This document shows positions 1-5,937 of a stretch of 10,045 nt of DNA, piece by piece; the first letter of the stretch is position 1; every line of letters begins with the position of its first letter. The notes beneath the pieces are model-generated. The model searched no databases and had not been told where the DNA came from. It saw only the letters and a list, made by a program, of their open reading frames with translations. Origin of the DNA: DATJWY01 sp035500775 (GTDB taxonomy: Bacteria; Pseudomonadota; Alphaproteobacteria; Acetobacterales; Acetobacteraceae); contig DATJWY010000017.1 of the NCBI GenBank assembly GCA_035500775.1, forward strand, positions 1 to 10,045, in the 5' to 3' direction. The position numbers and the translations under genes are program-made.

Positions 1-1
1 G

Positions 2-451
2 GCGGCGCGGGAGGCGGAGGGGCGGTTGCTCGCGCTGCGCCTCACCCTGTCGGGGGCCACGCCCTGCCATGAAGTGCTGTGCCGCGATCCCGGTGCGACG
101 CGCGAGCGGGCGCGTACCGAGGCGATCGCCGCGACGGGAACGGATACGGTGTGGCTGGAGGCGTTGCGGCTGGAAACCCGCCCGGCGCTCGACCGTGCCG
201 GGCTGCTGGCGGACCCTGGAGCGCTCGGCGTGCTGGTGCGGTCGATCGAGGCGGCGGATGGGGCGGCGCTGGGCGAGGCGATGCGCGCCTATGCCGCCGC
301 GCTGCTGAACCGCAATCCGGGGGCGCGGCTGCGTGAGGCGCTCGGGCCGGAGCATCCGGCGGTGCGTGCCGCTGCCGGGGAGGTGTCGCCTGCCTTCCTG
401 GAGCAGGCCCGGGAGCTTCTGCTGGCCCGTCTGGCGGAGGCGTCGGAATGA
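2..451 (+). CDS. yhaO: DNA repair exonuclease, SbcD/YhaO-like metallophosphoesterase, C-terminal part (5' end outside window)
   Basis: The reading frame is open from the left edge to a TGA at 449-451, so only about the last 149 residues are present. The catalytic metallophosphoesterase domain lies upstream of the window and cannot be checked. What is visible resembles the C-terminal accessory region of YhaO-type nucleases: a beta-rich stretch (RLTLSGATPCHEVL, then VWLEALRLETRPALD) followed by a helical end (FLEQARELLLARLAE). The main support is the next gene on the same strand, a complete YhaN-like ATPase, which is the usual partner. In this family the nuclease processes DNA ends and the ATPase acts as its Rad50-like partner in the cytoplasm. 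The stop overlaps an ATG (ATGA at 448-451), the layout of a translationally coupled junction, but the ATPase now starts about 190 bases downstream, beyond a palindromic repeat. A general SbcD subunit is the alternative. Confidence 0.72.
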   Translation, partial: AAREAEGRLLALRLTLSGATPCHEVLCRDPGATRERARTEAIAATGTDTVWLEALRLETRPALDRAGLLADPGALGVLVRSIEAADGAALGEAMRAYAAALLNRNPGARLREALGPEHPAVRAAAGEVSPAFLEQARELLLARLAEASE

Positions 452-464
452 TCCCGGCGGCGGT

Positions 465-615
465 AAAGGCCAGGGCTCTGCCCTGGACCCGCTGGGGCCT
501 TGAGGCCCCAGACCCCCGCTATTTTGGAATCCCTTTATGTAATCAGAAAACCCTAAAAACGAATGGGGGTCTGGGGCCTCAAGGCCCCAGCGGGGTCGAG
601 GGGCGGAGCCCCTCG
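465..615. repeat. Nested palindromic intergenic repeat, copy 1 (most complete)
   Basis: The element is a long inverted repeat with smaller hairpins inside its arms. The left arm has a hairpin at 470-486 (CCAGGG, loop CTCTG, CCCTGG) and then a segment at 488-517. The right arm at 565-594 is a perfect 30-base reverse complement of 488-517. It is followed by a hairpin at 597-615 (CGAGGGGC, loop GGA, GCCCCTCG). Each 30-base arm also contains its own palindrome around CCTTGAGG or CCTCAAGG. The centre, 518-564, is AT-rich and unlike the rest of the region. The first 35 bases, 465-499, are identical to 4329-4363. The structure could act as a transcription terminator or RNA-stabilising element. It resembles non-autonomous REP/MITE-type repeats; no transposase is present. 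Confidence 0.85.
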
Positions 616-641
616 TCTTTGGAACCCCGGATGCGCCCCGG

Positions 642-3600
642 ATGCGCCTGACCACCCTCACCCTGGAGCATTACGGCCCCTTCGACCGGCTGGCGCTGTG
701 CCTCGACCCGGCGCCGGGCCGCATCAACCTGATCCTGGCCCCGAACGGCGCCGGCAAATCCGTTTTGCGTCAGGCGTTCGGCGATTTGCTGTTCGGCATT
801 CCGGTCCGGAGTCCGCTGACCTTCCGCTACCCCGGCCCCACCATGCGCCTGCGCGCCGAGGCGCTGGACGCGTCCGGGCGCGTCGTTCGCTTCGGGCGGC
901 GCAAGGGGCAGGGCAACACGCTGCTGGACGAGGCCGACCAGCCCTTGCCGCAGGCGGTGCTGGACCGTCTGCTCGGCCGCGCCGACCGTGATGTGCTGGA
1001 GCGTCTGTTCGCCCTGGACACGGAGCGGCTGCGCAAGGGCGGCGCGGATTTGCGGGCTTCCGGCGGGGATTTCGCCGAGGCGTTGCTGGCTGGCGCGGGC
1101 GGGGTGCGGCAGGCGCGGGCGCTCGCCGATGCGTTGCAGGCGGCGCGGGATAAGATCGCGCCAACGCACAAGACGGCGAGCCGGCCCTTCTACCGGGCGC
1201 TGGACGCGCTGGTCGCCAGCCGCAAGCGCCGGCAGGAGGCGACGCTCCGCCCTGAGGCCTGGGAGAAGCGTCAGGCGGCGCTGACAGACGCGCGGGGCGC
1301 GCAGGCGGCGGCGAATGAGACGGCGCGGGCGCGCGCCGCCGCGCTGGCAAGGCTGGAGCGCATCCGCCGGGTGCGTCCGTTGCTCGCGGAGTTGGACGAG
1401 GCGGAGGCCTGGCTCGCCGCTAATGCCGATGCGCCCTCCTTGCCGGTGGGTCTCGCCGCGAGGCTGGCCGCCGCGCGCGAGGCGATCCGCCGGGCCGCCG
1501 ATGCCAGCGAGGCGGCGGCGGCGCGCGTCGAGGCGGCGCGGCGGGCGCTGGCGGCGGAGGCGCCGGACGCGGCGTTGCTGGCCGAGGCCGAGGCGGTTGC
1601 GGCGTTGCTGGAGCGGGCGGGCGCGGTGCGGCAGGCGGCGGCCGATCTGCCGGGGGTCGCGGGCGATCTCGCGGCGGCACGGCGCCGGGTGGCGGAGACG
1701 CTGCGCGCCCTGGGCAGCGATCTGCCCCCCGAGCAGGCGGCGACCTTGCTGCCTGCGCGCCCGGCGCTCGCCGAGGCGCGTGGGTTGATCGCCCGGTACG
1801 GGCAGCTGCGGGCCTTGCTGGATGAGGCGCCGGCCCGGTTGAGTGCCGCGGAAACCGCTCATGCCGAGGCCCGCGCGGGATTCGATGCGTTGCCGGAGCC
1901 GGCGGAGGATGCGGCGCTGGCGGCGCTGGCGCGCGAGATCCGCGCCGAGGGCGAGCCGGGTCCGCGCGCCGAGGAAGCGGCGCAACGGGCGGAGGCGGCG
2001 GCGCGCGAGGCGGCGCTTGCCCTCGCCCGCGTGTCCGGCTGGCCGCATGGGCTGGCGGCGCTGGCGGCGCTCGGGCCGCCTGCCCTGGCGGTGTTCGAGC
2101 GGCTGGACCAGGAACGGGCGGAGGCCGCGCGGGCTGTGGCCGCGCTGCGGGACCGGGCGGCGCGGGCGCGGGCCGCCCTGGCGGAAACTGAGCGCCAGGC
2201 GGCGGAGGTCGCGGCCGGAGGCATGCTGCCGGACGAGGCCGCGATCGCCGCGGCGCGGGCGCGGCGGGATGAAGGCTGGCATCTGATCCATCGCCGCGCC
2301 TTTGGCGATGCGCCGCCGGACGCGGGGACGGAGGCGGCCTGGGCCGGGGACGCGCCGCTGCCGCTCGCCTATGAGCGCGCCGTGGCGGCGGCGGATGCGC
2401 TGGCCGATCGGCGGGCGGGCGAGGCGGAACGGCTGGCGCGGGCGGCGGAGTTGGCGCGCACTCGCGCCGGGCAGGCGGCCGTGGCGCGCGATCTGGAGCG
2501 GGAGCTGGCAGAGGCCGAGGCGGCCCATGCGGCGTCGGCCGCGCGGTGGGACGCGGGCTGCGCCAGGCTTGGCGGGGAGGCCCCGCCGGGGGGCGTCCGC
2601 ACGCTCGCCGAGCTGCGCGATTTCCTGACGCGGCGGGAGGCGGCGTTGCTGGCAGGGCAGGCGGCGGAGGCCGAGGCGGCGCGGCGGGATGCGCTCGCCG
2701 CCCGCCATGCCGCCTGGGCCGGACGCCTTGCGCGCACCCTTGCCGCTGGTGCCGCCGCTTCGGCGGCTGGCGTATCCGGTGGGCCAGCCTCATTCCGGGG
2801 GGAGAAGATTGGCGCGGCAATGAGCGCAAGGATCGGCGCTGAGAGCGGTGCGGTGATTGGCGCAGGGATCGGCGCGGAGATCGGCGCGGAGATTGGCGCG
2901 CGGAGTGGCGCGGCGGGGACCGGCGACGCGGCCGCGCTGTCCGCCCTGCTGCATCAGGCGGATGCGGCGCTTGATCGCGTCCGCCGGCTCCGGGAAGCGC
3001 GCGCCGTGGCGGCGGATCGGCTGCGCGCGGCGGAAGGCGCCCTGACCCAGGCGCGCGCCGAGCAGGCGGGGCTGGCCGAGCGCCGGGAGACGTGGCGCGC
3101 GGCCTGGGACGCCGCGCTCGCCGCGCTGCGCCGTCCGCCGGAGGAGACGCCGGAAGCCGTCGCCGAGGCGCTGGCCCTGTTCGAGGATCTGGCGAAGGCG
3201 GTGGTCAAGGCCGAGGACCTTGCCGACCGTGTCCAGGGCATGCGGGCGCGCATCGACACATTCGGCGTCGATTTCGCCGCCCTGGCCGCGCGGGTGACGC
3301 CGGATCTCGCCGGGGCGGAGCCGCTGGACGCGGCCGCGACGCTGCGTGCCCGGCTGGACGATGCAAGGCGGATCGCGACGCGGCGCGATCAGTGCCGGGA
3401 GGCGCTCGACCGGGCGGAGGCGGATGCGGCGACGGCGCGGCACCGTCTCGCGGAGGCGGAGGCAGAGGCCAGCGCGGTGCGCGCCGCCGCCGGGGCCGAG
3501 GATGACGCGGAGGCGGAAGCGCGCATCCGCCGCGCCGATGAGCGCGCCGCCCACGTCGCCACCCGCGCCGCCGCCGAGGCGAAGCTGCACGAGGCCGGCG

Positions 3601-4385
3601 ACGGGCTGGCGCTCGCGGCGCTGCGCGCGGAGGCGGCGGCGGTGCCGGCGGATGGGCTGGCGGTGCGGCTCGACGAGGCCCGGCGCGAGCAGGAGGAGGC
3701 CGGCGAGGCGGCGCAGCGCGCGGCGGCGGAGGCGAGCCGGATCGAGAGCGAACTCGCCCGCGAGCTTGCCGCCGATGCGGTGACGGAGGCCGCCGCCGCG
3801 GAGGAAGCCGCGATCGCCGCGCTCGACCATTCGCTGGAGGAGGCGCTGCTGCTGCATGCCGCCGCCGCGTTGTTGCAGCAGGGGTTGCAGGCGGTGGGGA
3901 CCGGCGCCGACGCCGCGTTGCTCGGCCGCATCGGCGAGAGGTTCGCCGGCCTGACCGAGGACGCCTATCCGCGGTTGGAGGTGCGGGAGGACGATGCCGG
4001 CCGGCCGCGCCTGTTCGCCATCGCGCGCGGCTTCCCCGACGAGGCGTGCCGCCCCGACGAATTGTCGGAAGGCACGCGCGATCAGCTCTATCTGGCGTTG
4101 CGGCTGGTGGCGATCGAGGATCACGCGGCCGGCGGGGTGGCGCTGCCCTTCCTGGCCGACGACGTGTTGCAGACCTTCGACGATACGCGGGCGCTGGCGG
4201 CGCTGCGGGCGTTGCTGACGTTGAGCGAGTCGGTGCAGGTGATCGTGCTGACGCATCACCCGCATCTGCTCGGCCTGCTCGCGCATCTGCCGCCGGGCAG
4301 CGCGCATGTGGTGCGGGGGCTGGTCGAGAAAGGCCAGGGCTCTGCCCTGGACCCGCTGGGGCCGTACGGCCCCAGGCCCTATTAA
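642..4385 (+). CDS. yhaN: AAA-family ATPase, YhaN-like (SMC/Rad50/SbcC type), 1247 aa
   Basis: This is an ABC-type ATPase split by long coiled coils, partner of the nuclease encoded upstream and probably acting on DNA ends in the cytoplasm. The N-terminal half-site starts MRLTTLTLEHYGPFDRL and has Walker A at residues 33-40 (APNGAGKS). The middle, about 180-1100, is Ala/Glu/Arg-rich heptad-like sequence typical of coiled coil. The C-terminal half-site has the signature LSEGT at 1141-1145, Walker B with the acidic pair D1173-D1174 (LPFLADDV), and a switch histidine region THHPH from 1204. Length is close to the roughly 1100-1200 aa usual for YhaN proteins. I chose ATG 642 because the family N-terminus begins there; there is no good Shine-Dalgarno site. 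Two oddities are visible: a tetrapeptide tandem repeat at residues 722-757, and a C-terminus from about K1230 to Y1247 encoded by a palindromic repeat. No CxxC zinc hook is visible in the coiled coil. Classical SbcC is less likely because of the LSEGT-type signature. Confidence 0.9.
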   Translation: MRLTTLTLEHYGPFDRLALCLDPAPGRINLILAPNGAGKSVLRQAFGDLLFGIPVRSPLTFRYPGPTMRLRAEALDASGRVVRFGRRKGQGNTLLDEADQPLPQAVLDRLLGRADRDVLERLFALDTERLRKGGADLRASGGDFAEALLAGAGGVRQARALADALQAARDKIAPTHKTASRPFYRALDALVASRKRRQEATLRPEAWEKRQAALTDARGAQAAANETARARAAALARLERIRRVRPLLAELDEAEAWLAANADAPSLPVGLAARLAAAREAIRRAADASEAAAARVEAARRALAAEAPDAALLAEAEAVAALLERAGAVRQAAADLPGVAGDLAAARRRVAETLRALGSDLPPEQAATLLPARPALAEARGLIARYGQLRALLDEAPARLSAAETAHAEARAGFDALPEPAEDAALAALAREIRAEGEPGPRAEEAAQRAEAAAREAALALARVSGWPHGLAALAALGPPALAVFERLDQERAEAARAVAALRDRAARARAALAETERQAAEVAAGGMLPDEAAIAAARARRDEGWHLIHRRAFGDAPPDAGTEAAWAGDAPLPLAYERAVAAADALADRRAGEAERLARAAELARTRAGQAAVARDLERELAEAEAAHAASAARWDAGCARLGGEAPPGGVRTLAELRDFLTRREAALLAGQAAEAEAARRDALAARHAAWAGRLARTLAAGAAASAAGVSGGPASFRGEKIGAAMSARIGAESGAVIGAGIGAEIGAEIGARSGAAGTGDAAALSALLHQADAALDRVRRLREARAVAADRLRAAEGALTQARAEQAGLAERRETWRAAWDAALAALRRPPEETPEAVAEALALFEDLAKAVVKAEDLADRVQGMRARIDTFGVDFAALAARVTPDLAGAEPLDAAATLRARLDDARRIATRRDQCREALDRAEADAATARHRLAEAEAEASAVRAAAGAEDDAEAEARIRRADERAAHVATRAAAEAKLHEAGDGLALAALRAEAAAVPADGLAVRLDEARREQEEAGEAAQRAAAEASRIESELARELAADAVTEAAAAEEAAIAALDHSLEEALLLHAAAALLQQGLQAVGTGADAALLGRIGERFAGLTEDAYPRLEVREDDAGRPRLFAIARGFPDEACRPDELSEGTRDQLYLALRLVAIEDHAAGGVALPFLADDVLQTFDDTRALAALRALLTLSESVQVIVLTHHPHLLGLLAHLPPGSAHVVRGLVEKGQGSALDPLGPYGPRPY
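2805..2912 (+). repeat. 12-base tandem repeat in yhaN (nine x-I/S-G-A units)
   Basis: Nine consecutive in-frame 12-base units encode KIGA, AMSA, RIGA, ESGA, VIGA, GIGA, EIGA, EIGA and RSGA (residues 722-757). The seventh and eighth units (2877-2900) differ at one base. Others differ mainly in the first codon and in ATC/ATT/AGC/AGT at the second. The block sits just past the middle of the protein, between two coiled-coil stretches, where the chain of an SMC-like protein usually turns back. It is flanked by low-complexity Ala/Gly/Ser sequence. It looks like a locally expanded minisatellite forming a flexible linker; this role is inference. Confidence 0.85.
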
Positions 4386-4448
4386 CTTAAGGGAATCAAA
4401 TAATTGGGGGCTTGGGCCTCAAAGCCCCCTGGTCTTACCGCGGTCGAG
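4329..4448. repeat. Nested palindromic repeat, copy 2, overlapping the 3' end of yhaN
   Basis: It begins with the same 35 bases as copy 1 (4329-4363 equals 465-499), including the hairpin CCAGGG-CTCTG-CCCTGG at 4334-4350. A perfect 20-base palindrome follows at 4356-4375 (CTGGGGCC, GTAC, GGCCCCAG), then an AT-rich centre at about 4380-4405, then a decayed right arm with a hairpin GGGGGCTT/AAGCCCCC at 4406-4429. The end of the element keeps CGGTCGAG, similar to CGGGGTCGAG in copy 1. The left arm is read in frame as the last 18 residues of the ATPase, and the AT-rich centre supplies its TAA stop at 4383-4385. The 4406-4429 hairpin may end the transcript, although no long T run follows. Confidence 0.8.
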
Positions 4449-4477
4449 ACACAAGGCCGCTAGTATGACCAGGGATG

Positions 4478-4506
4478 CCAGCGCCGGAGCGCTGGCGATC
4501 ATCGCC
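4478..4506 (-). terminator. Possible hairpin terminator after the minus-strand membrane-protein gene
   Basis: Two overlapping palindromes lie directly after the stop codon of the gene ending at 4507: GGCGAT-C-ATCGCC at 4494-4506 and CCAGCGC-CGGA-GCGCTGG at 4478-4495. Neither is followed by a clear run of T on the minus strand, so a role as an intrinsic terminator is uncertain; position is the main support. Confidence 0.4.
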
Positions 4507-4953
4507 CTATGGCAGGGTAGACGCCCGCAGCTCCTCGCGCGCTGCCTCGCCGAAGTCCTTCAGTAGATCAATCGCCGTCCCGCTCTTGACCATTTCATGC
4601 AGCTCGCGGACCGTCTTGTTCGGTGCGAAGTAGGTGTCGGTCGTTTCTATCATGATCTTTTCAGCGCACGCGACAATTCGCGGCGAGGACAGCATGCGCA
4701 TCCTGCTGACCATGGCGTAGAGGGCGATGAGCTCCGGAACCCGTGGCTCGTTGTTCACGATGGCATCGCCGTATACTTTCGATGCCTCGATAATGAAATC
4801 CTTGTAGAGGTCCTCTCGCCGGGACTTGTCGTGGGCGAGCCGCTCGGCCCTGACCTGGGAGCGTTGGCTCAGCCAGGTGGTGAAGCCTGATGTCAGGCCG
4901 CCGACCGCCGATCCAGCGAGCGCCGAAAGTGCTGAAATGTATGCAATATCCAT
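4507..4953 (-). CDS. Small membrane-anchored protein of unknown function, 148 aa
   Basis: The protein begins MDIAYISALSALAGSAVGG, a small-residue-rich hydrophobic segment at about residues 4-26 that looks like one N-terminal membrane helix. A charged helical stretch follows (QRSQVRAERLAHDKSRREDLYKDF), then a mostly helical soluble part. I recall similar conserved hypothetical proteins in alphaproteobacteria, but I know of no function and assign none. ATG 4953 was chosen because it puts the membrane segment at the very N-terminus; a TTG at 5019 would add 22 polar residues. No strong ribosome binding site precedes either start. Sampled stretches are about 52% GC, against about 80% in yhaN, and codon use is less GC3-biased, which suggests separate acquisition. 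It is alone on its strand between repeat copies. A phage or TA-linked role cannot be judged. Confidence 0.75.
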   Translation of the reverse strand: MDIAYISALSALAGSAVGGLTSGFTTWLSQRSQVRAERLAHDKSRREDLYKDFIIEASKVYGDAIVNNEPRVPELIALYAMVSRMRMLSSPRIVACAEKIMIETTDTYFAPNKTVRELHEMVKSGTAIDLLKDFGEAAREELRASTLP

Positions 4954-5120
4954 GTAGGGGAGTCTCTCGGTGAAGAGGCTTCGATCGCCTTGGATCAACG
5001 GCGGCTTTTGCGTCAACAACGGCGGCCAAGGACACGGTATGCATCGTCCGACATGTCAATCACGCTCTTGAAGCAAGGAGCAAGACCGCAATCGGATCGC
5101 GGCTCGAAGTAATGGATTCC

Positions 5121-5190
5121 AAAGGCTTCGCCTTTTGCGGGGGCAGGCTCCCATCGCGCTTGCGCGATGGCCACTCCGCCCCTGGCCCCC
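5121..5190. repeat. Hairpin cluster in intergenic DNA
   Basis: A first hairpin is AAAGGC-TTC-GCCTTT at 5121-5135. A second, larger one has an outer stem GGGGGCAGG (5139-5147) against CCTGGCCCCC (5181-5190) with one bulged base. Inside it is a 9-base stem CCATCGCGC (5151-5159) against GCGCGATGG (5162-5170). The sequence GATTCCAAA just before it (5115-5123) recurs in the centre of repeat copy 3 and, inverted, in copy 1. The cluster may therefore be a diverged relative of the same repeat family. No protein is indicated. Confidence 0.6.
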
Positions 5191-5252
5191 ATCACGCGCA
5201 GGCTTGCCTTCGCACGTCACGTGCAGGCGTGCATTCGCATGACGAGGCCGTC

Positions 5253-5337
5253 GCCCCCAGACCCCGTTTCATTAATGATTCCAAATTCATGCGGGTCTGG
5301 GGGCGCTGCCCCCAGCGGGGCCCGGGGCAGAGCCCCG
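5253..5337. repeat. Nested palindromic repeat, copy 3 (left arm shortened)
   Basis: GCCCCCAGACCC at 5253-5264 pairs perfectly with GGGTCTGGGGGC at 5293-5304, around an AT-rich centre (5265-5292). The right arm continues with a hairpin at 5297-5315 (CTGGGGGC, GCT, GCCCCCAG), then a second at 5323-5337 (CGGGGC, AGA, GCCCCG). Read in reverse complement, this right arm has the same order as the left arm of copy 1: a GGGCTCTGCCC hairpin, then CCCGCTGGGG, then CCCCAGACCC. The outer part of the left arm is missing or replaced. Confidence 0.75.
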
Positions 5338-5409
5338 CAGCTTCCCCGCATGAGTCAATCATTATGCTCGCTGGCCTTACAACGGAACCCCCGCCCCGCC
5401 CGCCGGCCA

Positions 5410-5802
5410 TCAGCGCCAGCCCCAGGGGCCGCCCCAGGTCCCCCATGGCCCCCACATCGACGCGTTCTCGTTCATCTGCGCCGCGCTGAGCTGGGCGGCG
5501 GCGATGCTCTGCTGGAACCGCATCATCTGGAACCGGCTATAGGCGGCCTCGTCGCCGACGAGCAGGCAGTTGCACAAAGTCGGATCGGCGAACACATATC
5601 CGACGCGGTCCCCCTCCACATGCCGCGCGAGGATGTGCGGCGGCTGGGAGGCGAGGGAAGCCCGGCGCTCCGGCGTGTTGGCCGGCAGGAACCGGAATCC
5701 GGCGGCGGCCAGCATGTCCTCGCGTTGCTGCAGGATTTCCCGCTCGCTGACGCAGCCGGCCAGGCCGAGCAGAACGAGGGAGGCGGCGATCAACCTGAAC
5801 AC
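5410..5802 (-). CDS. Small lipoprotein of unknown function, 130 aa
   Basis: The start is a GTG at 5802 with a GGAGG six bases upstream. It gives MFRLIAASLVLLGLAGCVSE, a classic lipoprotein signal with lipobox LAGC and the lipidated Cys at residue 17. The mature protein has a charged helix (EREILQQREDML), then a PANTPERR stretch, then a beta-like segment ending in ADPTLCNC (C77 and C79, a CxC pair), then VGDEAAYSRFQ. It ends in a Gln/Ala-rich helix and a Trp/Gly-rich tail (WGPWGTWGGPWGWR). I recall similar uncharacterised proteins in Rhizobiales and Acetobacteraceae. The product should be anchored in the envelope; whether the CxC binds metal or is redox-active is unknown. It is transcribed divergently from the dsbD gene, with 135 bases between the starts. 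Confidence 0.8.
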   Translation of the reverse strand: MFRLIAASLVLLGLAGCVSEREILQQREDMLAAAGFRFLPANTPERRASLASQPPHILARHVEGDRVGYVFADPTLCNCLLVGDEAAYSRFQMMRFQQSIAAAQLSAAQMNENASMWGPWGTWGGPWGWR

Positions 5803-5808
5803 TCTCGA

Positions 5809-5813
5809 CCTCC
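5809..5813 (-). promoter_or_regulatory. Ribosome binding site deciding the GTG start of the lipoprotein gene
   Basis: The minus strand reads GGAGGTCGAGAGTG, a full GGAGG six bases before GTG 5802. It settles the start, which also places the lipobox correctly. The frame stays open far upstream through dsbD, so start choice matters here. Confidence 0.8.
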
Positions 5814-5937
5814 GGAAATCGGGATGGCGCCCGTTGCGCGGCGCGGATTGCTGGCGTTCCCGGGCGTCATGCGGCCGCGCCTGCCAGTATGCTAAGAGAT
5901 GGGATGGAACAATCAGGCATCCATGGCGGGTGAAGGC

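Larger units (their letters stand above)
4954..5409. other. Intergenic stretch without a convincing gene
   Basis: No reading frame here has a recognisable product. Frames up to about 60 codons exist on the minus strand (5013-5195), but they run through palindromes and have no family resemblance. A consensus-like TTGACA lies on the minus strand at 5054-5059, about 100 bases before the ATG at 4953, but I see no matching -10 at a normal distance. The rest is hairpins (5121-5190), a small palindrome GCACGT-C-ACGTGC at 5213-5225, and repeat copy 3 (5253-5337). Confidence 0.6.

Noticed and set aside
465..615. CRISPR array or attC-type integron site
   Set aside because: There are no regularly spaced repeats with unique spacers, no cas or integrase gene, and the copies are dispersed between unrelated genes.
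448..651. 67-codon frame between yhaO and yhaN
   Set aside because: It is almost entirely the palindromic repeat read as protein; the ATG overlapping the yhaO stop is better seen as a former coupled start.
579..2708. Long minus-strand frame of about 709 codons opposite yhaN
   Set aside because: It is the Arg/Pro/Gln-rich complement of a real high-GC gene with Walker and signature motifs on the plus strand; no domain is recognisable.
2790..4307. Minus-strand frame of about 505 codons opposite the 3' half of yhaN
   Set aside because: Same composition effect: low-complexity Arg/Gly/Gln sequence without family resemblance.
5013..5195. 60-codon minus-strand frame upstream of the membrane-protein gene
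   Set aside because: It runs through the hairpin cluster and matches nothing I know; the palindromes explain the open frame.
5888..5893. TATGCT as a -10 box for dsbD
   Set aside because: No acceptable -35 at 16-18 bases upstream, so the match alone is not convincing.
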